This document shows positions 24,355 to 33,070 of a stretch of DNA of 64,000 nt, one piece after another. The notes under the pieces are model-generated. The model did not search any database and was not told the DNA's origin. It saw only the letters and a program-made list of their open reading frames with translations. The translations under genes were made by a program, and so were the position numbers. Position 1 is the first letter of the stretch; the number at the start of each line of letters is the position of its first letter. This DNA comes from CAYYKK01 sp046351395 (GTDB lineage Bacteria > Myxococcota_A > Polyangia > Polyangiales > Polyangiaceae): contig JAXLYP010000013.1 in NCBI GenBank assembly GCA_046351395.1, positions 1 through 64,000 on the forward strand, written 5' to 3'.

Positions 24355-25106
24355 GCGCGGCCTCCGACGACCTGGATCTGATCTCTGGCGGCAGCTCGCC
24401 CGCGGAGATCGAGGCTGAAGCCGCGCGCGTCGCGCGTGCTCTGGATCGGAGCGCGGTCGCGTCCGTCGTGGGGGAGATCGAGGCAGCCATCGCGCCGCGA
24501 CCGCTGCGCGACGCAGAGCCGAGCGAGCGTCGCGAGGCTGGCGTATTCGAAGTGATCCCCGACGCGCCGCAGAGCTCGGTGCGCGAGGCGCTCCCGAGGG
24601 TGGTCGGCCCCGCGGAAGAGCCGCCTGTCGCCACGTCCCCACCTCTCGAAACGCTCGAGATCCAGCGCCCTCTTCAGGCGGGCGATCGATACGACACCAC
24701 ACAGCAGGTGCGCATCCCGAAGGTCGGCGCGCTCGCGCTCGCTGAGCCGAGCGCCGCCTCTCCGCGCACATCCGGGCGCTGGTGGATCCTGGTCGGCGTC
24801 GGGCTGCTTGGGATGGTGGGCCTGGGGGTCGCGATTCGTTGGTCTGTCGCCTCGCAGTCTGTCTCCGCACCAAAGTCCTCTTCGGCGCCGATCATCCCAG
24901 TCGAGGCGCCGATACCCAGCCAGCCAACCTCCGGCCTCGCCTCCCCCGTTCCTTCCGCTGCCGGTGCGCCGGCTCCCTCGAGCATGCTGAATCCCGAACC
25001 CTCCATTCCCCCCCCGCCCGCGCCCGTGAGCGCAGGCTCGTCTGGACCACCACCCAGGCCGTCGCCTTCGCCGGGCGCGTACGGAGAGTTCCATGGCAAC
25101 GACTAG
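24351..25106 (+). CDS. Single-span membrane protein, kinase-operon partner
   Basis: 251 residues with acidic, Ala-rich cytoplasmic N-terminal half (SAASDDLDLISGGSSPAEIE), one membrane helix (WWILVGVGLLGMVGLGVAIR) and a Ser/Pro-rich outer tail. No domain recognised. Coupled by ATGA to the FHA kinase, and its 3' end overlaps the PEGA gene by 14 bases. By position it could be a kinase substrate or scaffold; the outer Pro-rich tail may cross periplasmic space. Confidence 0.75.
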   Translation: MSAASDDLDLISGGSSPAEIEAEAARVARALDRSAVASVVGEIEAAIAPRPLRDAEPSERREAGVFEVIPDAPQSSVREALPRVVGPAEEPPVATSPPLETLEIQRPLQAGDRYDTTQQVRIPKVGALALAEPSAASPRTSGRWWILVGVGLLGMVGLGVAIRWSVASQSVSAPKSSSAPIIPVEAPIPSQPTSGLASPVPSAAGAPAPSSMLNPEPSIPPPPAPVSAGSSGPPPRPSPSPGAYGEFHGND

Positions 25107-26103
25107 CGCGGGGCGGAGGCGTCGCGCGCTCGTGGTCGCGGCGCTCGTCTTGCTCATGCCGCAGGGGAGCTCCGCCGATCCGACCGCGCCGTCCGCGAAG
25201 GACGTGGACGACGCACGCGTCCTGCGTGAAGCAGCGGCCGCAGCCGCGGAGAAGAAGGACTATCCGACGTGCAAGGAGAAGGCAGCGCTGTCGTTCGAGA
25301 AGGCGAAGCAGCCCCAGAGCTGGGGGCTCGAGGGGCTCTGCGAAGCAGAGATGAAGCAGTGGCGGGACGCGGCCGAGCACCTCGCTTACGCCGTCCAGTT
25401 CGACACGAACGAAAAACGCGTCGCCGAATACAAAGTGAAGCTCACCGAGGCAAAGACGAAGGTCGGAACGATCGAGGTGAAGACCGCGCCGGAGGCGTGC
25501 GAGCTCAGGGTCGATGACCGACCCATCGGACAGTCGCCGCGCGACGTGTTCGTGAACCCGGGCAGGTATCGCGTCACAGCCGAGGCGAAGGGCTACGACG
25601 CCAAGACGGTGGAGATCGAGATCACCGCCGGAGGGACGAAGCCTCTGTCGATCGAGCTGTCCCCGCTCTCCGCCGCTTCGAGCAGCACCGCCACGGTGGG
25701 CGGAGCCGCCGCGACCACCACGGGCGCTGGCGGAACGACGTCGACGGGCTCGGGAGTGGTCGAGCCCGGGGCCTCACGCCCTGCATGGCCCATTGGGGTC
25801 GGCTTCGGGCTCGCCGCGGTGGGCTTCGGAGTCGGCATCGGGACAGCGGTCGCGGCGAGCGCCGAGCCGGACTTTGACTGCCCCGAGACCAACTGCGTGG
25901 AAGGCAGCGAGTTTCTCGACCAGAGGGACACGCTGAGCAACGCGTCGTTCTGGTCGTTGATCGCGGGCGGGACCGTGGCCTTGGCGACGACCGGATATCT
26001 CATCTGGGTCGTCACCGCGCCCCGGGGGAAGCCTGCCGCCGCACTTGTCTTGCCGGTGGCCTCGCCGACGTTCGGCGGCGCTGCCTTCGTGGGTCAGTTC
26101 TGA
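25093..26103 (+). CDS. PEGA-domain protein with TPR-like N-terminus
   Basis: 336 residues. Signal peptide (RRRALVVAALVLLMPQGSSA), then a helical TPR-like region (DYPTCKEKAALSFEKAKQPQ...CEAEMKQWRDAAEHLAYA), then a PEGA domain (VGTIEVKTAPEACELRVDDR, then PIGQSPRDVFVNPGRYRVTA, KGYDAKTVEIEI), a Ala/Thr/Gly linker and two membrane helices (WPIGVGFGLAAVGFGVGIGT and SLIAGGTVALATTGYLIWVV). This layout is common in myxobacterial kinase operons and suggests an envelope protein. ggagag precedes the ATG. Confidence 0.88.
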   Translation: MATTSAGRRRRALVVAALVLLMPQGSSADPTAPSAKDVDDARVLREAAAAAAEKKDYPTCKEKAALSFEKAKQPQSWGLEGLCEAEMKQWRDAAEHLAYAVQFDTNEKRVAEYKVKLTEAKTKVGTIEVKTAPEACELRVDDRPIGQSPRDVFVNPGRYRVTAEAKGYDAKTVEIEITAGGTKPLSIELSPLSAASSSTATVGGAAATTTGAGGTTSTGSGVVEPGASRPAWPIGVGFGLAAVGFGVGIGTAVAASAEPDFDCPETNCVEGSEFLDQRDTLSNASFWSLIAGGTVALATTGYLIWVVTAPRGKPAAALVLPVASPTFGGAAFVGQF

Positions 26104-26127
26104 CACCTGCTTCGATCGAGGCCTAAG

Positions 26128-27774
26128 ATGCGCGTCCTCCGACTGATCAAGCCGTTCGCCGTGGTAGCCGCGGGCGCCGTCGCTGCGCTCGCGGTGGCGG
26201 GTTGCCCGTTCGATTCGAGCGGCACAATGTTCTGCACGGAGTTTCCAGATCACTGCCCGACGGGGGCGGGGGGCGGCACGACGACGAGCGGGTCGGGGTC
26301 GAGCACCACCACGGGCGCGTCGATGTCGACGAGCAGCAGCACCTCCGCCGTGACGACGGAGTGCGACCCGAAGATGCTGGGTGCGGATGCTTCGATCGCA
26401 GCGAGTTGCGGGATCTTCGTGGAGGCAGGAAAGGGCGGGGGGGCTGGAACACAGTCTGCGCCGTACGGATCGCTCGAAGAGGCCTTGGCGAACAACCCGG
26501 ACAATCTCCCGATCTTTGCGTGCGCTGGGGGGGCAATCCTGTCTGATGAAGTGACGCTGAGCGGGGCGGAGCGACTGATCGGCGGCGTGACGTGCGGCGA
26601 CTGGAAGGCGACGACCACGAAGACGGCGTGGACGGCGCCGACGAACGTGATCCCGCTCCGGCTCGACAAGACGACGGGCGCCCTGATCCAAGGGTTCGCC
26701 ATTGAGGCGTCGGCAGCGACTGGGTTCGACGGCGGGACGCTGCAGGGGGCGTCGAGCATTGGCGTGTGGGCGGATGGAGCGACGGCGACGTTCGTGGATG
26801 TCGACATCAAGGCGGGCGACGGCGCACCCGGGGGCGATGGCGCGGATCAGACCGGGCAGGCTCCGGGCCGGCAGAGCATGGCTGGGAGCTTCAATGGGGT
26901 CAGCGGAAGTGATGGGATTGGCAGCGACTGCGGGGATCCTGCGCCCGCTGGCCCGATCTTCATGAACTGCCCGGCTGGAGGTCAGACCATCGCTGGTGAC
27001 GGCGGAGCGGGCAACCTGGCAGCAGGAGGCTCGGGCGTTGCCGGAGCTCCTGATCCAATGATGGGTGAGCCAAACGGTTCTGCAGGGACTGGCGAGGATG
27101 CGACCATCGGATGGACTTGCGGAAACAACGGCGGCATTGGCGACGCTGGCCACGACGCCGCGAATGGCGGAGCGGGAAAGGGTGGCGCCAGCCAGGGGAC
27201 CCTTACGGCCTCTGGCTTCGCGGGTGCTGCCGGATCGGCCGGAGGAGCCGGATCCATCGGTCAGGGCGGCGGTGGTGGTGGCGGTCGGAAGGGCAACGGC
27301 TCCAATGGTTGCGGAGTTGGGGTCAAGGGACCGACCGGGGGGAGCGGTGCAGCTGGCGGATGCGGTGGCCTGGCGGGAGCCGGTGGCGGAGCAGGCGGCG
27401 GGAGCCTGGCACTCGTGTCCCTCTCCTCCAGCCTGACGCTCACGAATGTCCACCTAGCTAGCGGCGCCGGCGGGACGGGGGGCGCTGGAGGCGATGGCCA
27501 GCTTGGAGGGCTCGGTGGGCTCGGTGGCTTGGGTGGAGGGGTCGCGTGCAGGGGAGGTGACGGCGGGAAGGGCGGGGATGGTGGCGGTGGTGGCGGCGGG
27601 CGAGGGGGCCCGAGCATCGGGCTGGCTAGTGTCGGCGTCGCGCCGGTGATCGATGATGCCAACATTACCGTGGCCGGCACCTCCGCGAGTGGTGGCGCTG
27701 GGGGCGCGGGTAGCGTCCCAGGTGCCGCGGGGATGGATGGGGATAACTCAGTTAGACAATTGTTCGGTGGATGA
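26128..27774 (+). CDS. PE-PGRS-like glycine-rich lipoprotein, probably 3'-truncated
   Basis: 548 residues. Lipoprotein signal with lipobox ALAVAGC, Ser/Thr-rich linker, a beta-strand-rich section resembling a right-handed helix (LSGAERLIGGVTCGDWKATT), then about 300 residues of Gly/Ala repeats (GGxGGxG) interrupted by short strands (SLALVSLSSSLTLTNVHLAS, IGLASVGVAPVIDDANITV). Surface localisation is likely. The sequence changes from GC-rich to mixed composition at about 27745 and the last 10 codons (NSVRQLFGG) do not continue the repeat pattern, so the original C-terminus may have been replaced at an insertion junction. Confidence 0.82.
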   Translation: MRVLRLIKPFAVVAAGAVAALAVAGCPFDSSGTMFCTEFPDHCPTGAGGGTTTSGSGSSTTTGASMSTSSSTSAVTTECDPKMLGADASIAASCGIFVEAGKGGGAGTQSAPYGSLEEALANNPDNLPIFACAGGAILSDEVTLSGAERLIGGVTCGDWKATTTKTAWTAPTNVIPLRLDKTTGALIQGFAIEASAATGFDGGTLQGASSIGVWADGATATFVDVDIKAGDGAPGGDGADQTGQAPGRQSMAGSFNGVSGSDGIGSDCGDPAPAGPIFMNCPAGGQTIAGDGGAGNLAAGGSGVAGAPDPMMGEPNGSAGTGEDATIGWTCGNNGGIGDAGHDAANGGAGKGGASQGTLTASGFAGAAGSAGGAGSIGQGGGGGGGRKGNGSNGCGVGVKGPTGGSGAAGGCGGLAGAGGGAGGGSLALVSLSSSLTLTNVHLASGAGGTGGAGGDGQLGGLGGLGGLGGGVACRGGDGGKGGDGGGGGGGRGGPSIGLASVGVAPVIDDANITVAGTSASGGAGGAGSVPGAAGMDGDNSVRQLFGG

Positions 27775-27883
27775 GTGGAGGACGCACGTCGGCGACGGCC
27801 TTGGCGCGATCAACCGCCTCGTCAGGCTACGCGGAATAATATACGTTGGGCGGACTGCCGCAGCGCATTGTCTTGGAACGTAA
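27745..27883. other. Junction between core DNA and a lower-GC cassette-like region
   Basis: Holds gttagac at 27751-27757 and gttgggc at 27845-27851, both matching the RYYYAAC/GTTRRRY core of integron attC sites. No full attC fold is found between them. No gene supported. Confidence 0.3.
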
Positions 27884-28500
27884 ATGGACATCGTCGCCGA
27901 GATCACCACTCCCCTGCGGGCCCGCATCATCGACGCCACGCTCAACGCACGCAGATTTGAGGCCGAGCTTGCCCGCCGCCTCAAGATCGACATTGCCGAG
28001 CACGGCGGCGTTGTTGAGTCGCTCTCGTCGCCTACCGATCCAAGCAGCTTTCACGACGCGCTGGGCGCATCCGGCGAGTTCAACTGTCTGATTCTGATTG
28101 CGCACGGCCAGGTGGAGGGGATCGGGTGCATGTCGCGGCTTCGCCGCTGGTGGCACGGCCGTCCGTTGCTGAAGTCCGACCTGCGGGCCTACTGTCGCCC
28201 TGGTTACACCTGGCGGAGGCAAACGTAGATCTGACGGACAAATTCGTCTTGCTCGCAGTATGCGGCGCGTACTCGCCGGGCACAGTCTGGGCGCTGGTGT
28301 CTCACAAGCAGTTGGCGCTGATGCTCGTCGCCAGCGAACGATCAGTTTCCGCTCGCGAAGTGCTCTCGGTCTTTCCTCCCGCGATCGGCGATGTCGCCAA
28401 GCTCCGCTCGTTCAGCCCGGACCAGCTACGGGATGCCATGCACAAGCATGACAGTTCACATGCCTTCAGAGTCGCCTCCGGTGTAGGCTTCGACGGCTGA
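27884..28500 (+). pseudogene. Caspase/CHAT-like protein, one frameshift
   Basis: The first part (27884-about 28190) reads MDIVAEITTPLRARIIDATL...EFNCLILIAHGQVEGIG; after one shift the second frame continues LLSPWLHLAEANVDLTDKFV then LLAVCGAYSPGTVWALVSHK and ends at 28500. Joined, they give about 205 residues with a His-Gly after a hydrophobic strand and a Cys after the next strand, the dyad geometry of caspase-like/CHAT peptidases. No neighbour links it to a gasdermin or known effector. The shift is near 28190; the gene may be intact if the read is wrong. Confidence 0.5.
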
Positions 28501-28531
28501 CCCAACCGCCGCCAGCGCGACACCCCACGCC

Positions 28532-28631
28532 GCCCAACAGGGAATTGCGACCGACAAGCGCCACGGAAAGGCGATTCCGAGTCGCACCGTTATCGTGGTG
28601 GCGCTTGCGGCTGAATTCCAGTACGCTGGGC
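28532..28631 (+). repeat. attC-like recombination site
   Basis: GCCCAAC (28532-28538) and GCTGGGC (28625-28631) frame a 100-base imperfect palindrome. Inner arms ggaattgcgaccgacaagcg (28541-28560) with cc/acg and cgtggtggcgcttgcggctg + aattcc (28594-28619) pair with unpaired extra bases, as in attC. The R' core is GCT instead of GTT, so it is degenerate. It follows the caspase-like gene directly. Confidence 0.4.
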
Positions 28632-28701
28632 GAACTGGGTCTTTGAAGGCCGCGTCCTCCGGTGGGGTGGCCGCGCTCTACTGCACGTGCTAGCGTGGAC
28701 C

Positions 28702-28989
28702 ATGGCAAGTCAACCCATTTACGAAGCGACACTCCCCGACGGACGAGAGATTGCTGTGGTGGAGTGGGAGCAACGCGGCAGAGTGTTTCGAGAGGTGTTT
28801 GTCCTCATCCCCGCACCGCCCCAATCCGACCCGGCGCTCTACAAGGATCGCGGCATTACCATCGGGCCCCATAGGATTGCGAATGTTGGCGAGATCATTG
28901 CGCTTCTTCCCGCGCTCGGCCTGCCGGCCGAGGTCGCGAGCGCGGTCGCCTCGGCGCTCAACGCGGGCGCTCGAGCCAGCCAGCCGTAG
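28702..28989 (+). CDS. Hypothetical protein (95 aa)
   Basis: ATG 28702 (MASQPIYEATLPDGREIAVV). A small beta/alpha protein: two strands, a Pro-rich loop (VLIPAPPQSDPALYKDRGIT), then a helix with Ala-rich end (AEVASAVASALNAGARASQP). No family recognised. Followed after 7 bases by another small gene on the same strand. Composition differs from the core genes. Probably a cassette gene. Confidence 0.58.
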   Translation: MASQPIYEATLPDGREIAVVEWEQRGRVFREVFVLIPAPPQSDPALYKDRGITIGPHRIANVGEIIALLPALGLPAEVASAVASALNAGARASQP

Positions 28990-28996
28990 GCTCACA

Positions 28997-29293
28997 ATGG
29001 GCAACTACGATATTCTCGAGATCCAGGGATACGTCGAGATCCGCCACGTCGACACCCTCCGAAGTTGGGACTGCGCCGTTAGTGCAACGGCCAATCGACG
29101 CCCCATCACTACGTCGGCGCAATTCTACGCAAAGAAGGATGGCAAGTGCTTCAAGATCAGCGTCGAGCGCAAGTACCGCAATCGCACGTCGGCGGAGTTG
29201 CACCACGCCCGCATTGCCTCGGTTGAAGAAGTGACCGAGGCAGAGTACGCCGAGCGTGTTCGCGCACCGCTGAATACTCACAAGAGATGGTAG
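28997..29293 (+). CDS. Hypothetical protein (98 aa)
   Basis: ATG 28997 (MGNYDILEIQGYVEIRHVDT). Mixed strand/helix composition with DCAVSATANRRPITTSAQFY and a basic central part; ends NTHKRW. No family recognised. It is the last gene before a partial attC-like structure (29309). The pair 28702-29293 may be co-transcribed. Confidence 0.58.
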   Translation: MGNYDILEIQGYVEIRHVDTLRSWDCAVSATANRRPITTSAQFYAKKDGKCFKISVERKYRNRTSAELHHARIASVEEVTEAEYAERVRAPLNTHKRW

Positions 29294-29308
29294 TCGCGCG
29301 ACTTCGCC

Positions 29309-29391
29309 GCCCAACACGGTTGCAGCTAGCAACCGCCATGGGTCGCAAGCTCGCTTCGGTCCCTCCGGCGTTTGTAGCTGAACCCAGGATT
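29309..29391 (+). repeat. Partial attC-like structure
   Basis: GCCCAAC at 29309-29315 followed by CGGTTGCAGCTAGCAACCG (29318-29336), itself a perfect 7-bp hairpin, and gtagctgaaccc (29374-29385), whose AGCTGAACC pairs with GGTTGCAGCT leaving one extra base. No GTTGGGC-type right core follows, so the site seems truncated where the DUF1266 gene begins. Confidence 0.3.
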
Positions 29392-29629
29392 TGTGGCTTC
29401 TTGCTTCAGCGCAATGTGTGATCAATCCCGAGGTGATGCCATGGCATGCGTCGCCAGGGGCTCGCAGGATGGGTCGACAGACGGTGGAGCACCGGCGCGA
29501 ACCGATCGTACGCCCAGCTGCCCGGTCCGTGGAACTCCTGGCCCGCCCGGACCACATCGTACCCGTACTGTGTAACCGCTGCGTGGACCCCACATCGGAT
29601 AGCGGTGGCGCGACTGCGAAGCTCCATGC

Positions 29630-29932
29630 ATGGGACGACAACGAGCAGCAGGCGAGTGGCAGCGTGAAGTCGAGGCATGGCGAGCGAGCGGCACGAGCGC
29701 CGCAGCATTCGCGAAGGGCCGCGGATACTCGGCGAGCAGCCTGATCCGGTGGGGTGAGAGGACGCCGAGGCAGAGCTTCCTCCGCCTGGAGGTGGTCCCG
29801 TCAGCCAAGGTCGCAGTCGCGTCGACGCTGGTCGTCGACGTCGGCGGTGCGCAGATCCGCGTAGAGCGCGGGTTCGACCCGGAGCTTCTTCGCAGCGTCG
29901 TCGGCGCGCTGTCGCTGGAGGGGCCGAAGTGA
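29630..29932 (+). CDS. tnpA: IS66 accessory protein TnpA
   Basis: 100 residues with a helix-turn-helix N-terminus (QREVEAWRASGTSAAAFAKG, then RGYSASSLIRWGERT) as in IS66 TnpA. C-terminal strands VASTLVVDVGGAQIRVERGF. Needed with TnpB for transposition. Its stop overlaps the start of tnpB (GTGA at 29929). Confidence 0.87.
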   Translation: MGRQRAAGEWQREVEAWRASGTSAAAFAKGRGYSASSLIRWGERTPRQSFLRLEVVPSAKVAVASTLVVDVGGAQIRVERGFDPELLRSVVGALSLEGPK

Positions 29933-30250
29933 TCCCGCAAGGCATCGAGATCTTCATCGCGACCGAGCCGGTGGACATGCGACTTGGCTTTCACCGTCTC
30001 GGGGTCTGGTCCGCGAGCGCATGCAGCGGGAGCCGCGATCTCGGGCGCTGTTCGTGTTCTTCGGAAGGCGTCGGCAGACAGTGAAGGTGCTGTCGTGGGA
30101 TGGGACGGGCGTGGTGCTCTGGTACAAGCTCCTCGACAAGGGGCTCTTCGAGATCCCGACTCCGAGCACGTCGGCGCGACCGTGGTGAAGGTGAGCGAGT
30201 CTGCCTTCGAGGCGATCTTCGCCGGCCTCGCGCGTACGCCGCTGCACTGA
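29929..30250 (+). pseudogene. tnpB: IS66 accessory protein TnpB, two frameshifts
   Basis: Three frames must be joined: IPQGIEIFIATEPVDMRLGF (to about 29998), then GLVRERMQREPRSRALFVFF and SWDGTGVVLWYKLLDKGLFE (to about 30175), then VVKVSESAFEAIFAGLARTP to the stop at 30250. The full order matches TnpB of IS66. The first shift lies in a G run (ggggtctgg). Either base-calling errors or recent decay. Confidence 0.82.
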
Positions 30251-30292
30251 AGAAAAGATCGGAGCCCTCTCTTTCGATGATCCGCGGCGCGG

Positions 30293-32040
30293 GTGTGGTG
30301 CGTCTATGAGGGCGTGGAACGGAGCGCGATCTCGAACGAAGAGGTGGAGCAGCTCCGCCGTGAGATCGAGGAGCGCCGGCGCGAAGCCGCCGAGCGCGAG
30401 AAGGCGCTCGAAGCACTGCGGGAGCTCGTGCGCTCGCTCGAGGGCAAGAACGGGGCGCTCGAGAGCGCGCTGATCAACCACGCCGCGGAGATCGAGCTCC
30501 TCAAGCGGAGGCTGTTCGGGACGAAGTCGGAGCGCGCAGACACCAACGAGATGCAGCTCCTGCTCGGCGGCGTTCTGTCGGACCTCGCGCCGTTGCAGAA
30601 GGCGCTCGACGCGGCCCGCGGCGAGGGCAAGGGCGAGGGCGGGACGTCGGAGCCGCCCGAGCGAAAGAAGAAGGACCGACAACCGCCGACCGGTCGGAGA
30701 GATCTCGCTGCCTCGAAGCTGCCCGTCATCACGGTCGAGCTCACCGATCCCGAGCTCGCCGCGAAGGGCGCCTCATCGGGTACGAAGACAGTCGCGAGCT
30801 GATGCGCGTGCGCGGTGGGTTCCGCGTGCTGCTAAAGCGCATGGCGAAGTACGAGGTCCCCGGCCCAGAGGGATTGACGGTAGCCGCCGTGCCGGCGCCT
30901 GTTCGACTGTTCCCTCGAGCCCTCTGCCACACGTCGGTGTTCGCCTGGCTCGTGGTCGAAAAGTTCGCGCTCGGAGTGCCCCATCATCGCCTGGAACAGC
31001 ACCTCGCGGCCGAGGACGAGTCCCTCGATCGCGGCACGATGTGTCGCTACGCGGAAGACGTCGGCGGCACGCTCGGCGCGACGATCGTCCACGCGATGTT
31101 CGAGGACGCGCGGACGAACTGCCGCGTGTTCTCGACCGATGCGACCGGAGCCGCGATCCAGCCAGGCGAGTCGCCCACGGGCGCGAAGCAGGTCTGCAAG
31201 AGGGGCCACTTCTTCACGATCGTCGCCGACTGCGATCACGTCCTGTACGAGTTCACGAGCAGCCATAGCTCGGCCTTCGTGCAAACACTGTTCAAGGGAT
31301 TCACCGGCTTCCTCCAGAGCGACGCAAGCAGCGTCTACGACATCCTCGAGCGCGGTCCGCCAGACCCGAACAGCGAGACGCTGAAGCTCGTGGGATGCTG
31401 GGCCCATTGTCGCCGCTACTTCTTCGAGGCGGCGGTCTGCAAGTACAAGGTCGGAGTCGAGGGACTCCATCGAATCCAGATGATCTATCGCGCGGACGCG
31501 GAGCTCGGCGACCTTCCGCCGTCCAAGCGTGCCGAGCGGCGCCGTGCGCGCGTGGCGCCCCTCATCGAAGACTTCTTCGTCTGGGTGGAGCGAGCGAGGC
31601 ACCTCGAGCCGGGCCGTACGCTCGCGACGAAGGCGCTGGGCTACGCGCACAACCAGAGAGCCGAGCTCGAGCGCGTCCTCCTCGACGGCCGCCTCCCACT
31701 CGACAACACCAGGAGCGAGCGCGCGCTCCGCAAGATCGTCGTCGGTCGCAAGAACTGGTTGTTCTACGGCAGCGAGACGCACGCCGAGAGCGCGGCCGCG
31801 ATCTTCAGCATCATCGCCTCGTGTCGGCTCCATCGTCTCGACGTGCTCGACTACATCGCCGACGTACTCCGCGTGCTCCCCCACTGGCCGAAGGACCGAT
31901 ACATCGAGCTCGCCCCGCTTCACTGGCGAGCAACGCGCGCCACGCTGGTTGAGCAGGAACTCGCGGCCCCCGCTGGTGTGATCACGGTCCCTCCGCCGCC
32001 CGTGCGCTCTGCGATCGCGGCGCCGGTTCCACCGGACTGA
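30293..32040 (+). pseudogene. tnpC: IS66 transposase TnpC, one frameshift near 30766
   Basis: The N-terminal part reads a long coiled coil (EEVEQLRREIEERRREAAER...LLKRRLFGTKSERA) and then shifts frame near gggcgcctcatcggg; the second frame continues IGYEDSRELMRVRGGFRVLL and runs intact to 32040 with FSTDATGAAIQPGESPTGAK, YEFTSSHSSAFVQTLF, LDNTRSERALRKIVVGRKNW and the IS66 C-terminal domain. Catalytic Asp and Glu regions are in the intact part. The C-terminal 302 bp equal the copy at the left window edge. Confidence 0.88.
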
Positions 32041-32572
32041 CGCCGCCTGCCGCAATGTCTGGACTCCGTCAACCGGCGACCCACCGTGGGGTCCACGCAG
32101 CGGTTACCGTACTGTTGCCAACCTGGATAGGAAGCCCAGGCGAGCCTGACCGCGGCGACCCAGTAGGGGACGACATCCTCGGTCCTGAGATACCCGCAGG
32201 TCAGACAGAAGTGGATGACGCGATCGAGTGCGCGCGAGATATCCCAGGCCCGGTTCGGGCTCGGGGCGTAGGGGTCGAGCAGATCTTGGAGCCTGGCGTG
32301 AGCGGCGGCAGGTCCGTCGATGCCCCACCACTTCCGGAGCGTTCGCCGAAGCACCCAGCGCATGAAGAAGCCCTCGGCTTCGAGGCAGAAGTGCGGGTCT
32401 CTTGTGTGGACCTCGTCCGGGGCAAGCCAATGATTTCCCCACTCGCGGTGGACGGAGGCCAGCGCGAAGACCGACCACTCGAGTTGCGTGCGTGCCTGGA
32501 GAAAGATGGTTGCCATGGTTCGCTTGATCTTTGCTCGCAGAGGTAGCGTCCAGCACCTCGCCCACCGGGTCC

Positions 32573-33070
32573 CTACTCGTCGAGACCGCCCGGGACAAGT
32601 CCTCGCTCCACCGCTGCGCGAAATGCTTGCTCCGAGGTAATCGCGAAGTGCGCAACGCTGTCCGCAACGGGCAGAGCGTGGAGGCCGAACCTGCGCCCCT
32701 GGCGCTCCAATTCGGAATTGATGGCATCGATGACTTCGAACGACATCCAATCGTCCTCCTGTGGGAATGCGCATTCGACGCCGTGACCATCGACATCGAA
32801 CTCTGCAGTAATGCGGTCATCGGAGTATCGAATTTCCCGGGCACGAAGGGAAAACGCGTCGGCGGTCTGTTTCGCAATCTGCTGGATCGCAGCCTCGTAG
32901 TCCTCCGGGCTGCTACAGCCGTCGACGTCGACGCGGACTGAAGTCAAGGACTCGAAGTCAAACTGGTCCTTTCGCTGGACCGCAGCGAGTGTCGTGGACG
33001 TAGTCGCGGGCGGGAGGCCATCGAACCAGCCGATAGCGCGTAGCTCCTCAATTGCTTCTTCACTCTTCAT
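32573..33070 (-). CDS. Hypothetical protein, probable immunity protein
   Basis: 165 residues, acidic (MKSEEAIEELRAIGWFDGLP), with strands RITAEFDVDGHGVECAFPQE and helical ends. No family recognised and no signal peptide. It lies between the Im9-like gene and the DUF1266 gene on the same strand, downstream of the Rhs toxin, where extra immunity genes often collect; this is the only basis for the role. Confidence 0.65.
   Translation of the reverse strand: MKSEEAIEELRAIGWFDGLPPATTSTTLAAVQRKDQFDFESLTSVRVDVDGCSSPEDYEAAIQQIAKQTADAFSLRAREIRYSDDRITAEFDVDGHGVECAFPQEDDWMSFEVIDAINSELERQGRRFGLHALPVADSVAHFAITSEQAFRAAVERGLVPGGLDE

Larger units (their letters stand above)
29572..32107 (+). mobile_element. 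Complete IS66-family element with 8-bp target duplication
   Basis: 2536 bp. Inverted ends GTAACCGCTGCGTGGACCCC (left, 29572) and its complement ending cagcggttac at 32107. The 8-bp duplication CGTACTGT is at 29564-29571 and 32108-32115, the size expected for IS66. It holds tnpA, tnpB and tnpC. The intact duplication implies recent insertion, yet tnpB has two frameshifts and tnpC one. Confidence 0.95.
29406..32516 (-). pseudogene. DUF1266-family gene interrupted by IS66
   Basis: The 5' part (32516-32108, MATIFLQARTQLEWSVFALA...) and the 3' part (29571-29406, ...YDVVRAGQEFHGPGSWAYDR to GIDHTLR) join in frame when the IS66 and one copy of CGTACTGT are removed, giving about 190 residues with WDISRALDRVIHFCLTCGYL and WVAAVRLAWASYPGWQQYG, the DUF1266 signature (WDxxRA...GY...A...SWxxxG). 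Its role is unknown; such genes often accompany Rhs-type toxins. Same strand as the upstream immunity-like gene at 32573-33070. Confidence 0.82.

Noticed and set aside
27751..27851. Complete attC between GTTAGAC and GTTGGGC
   Set aside because: No inverted arms found between the two core-like sequences; kept only as a junction observation.
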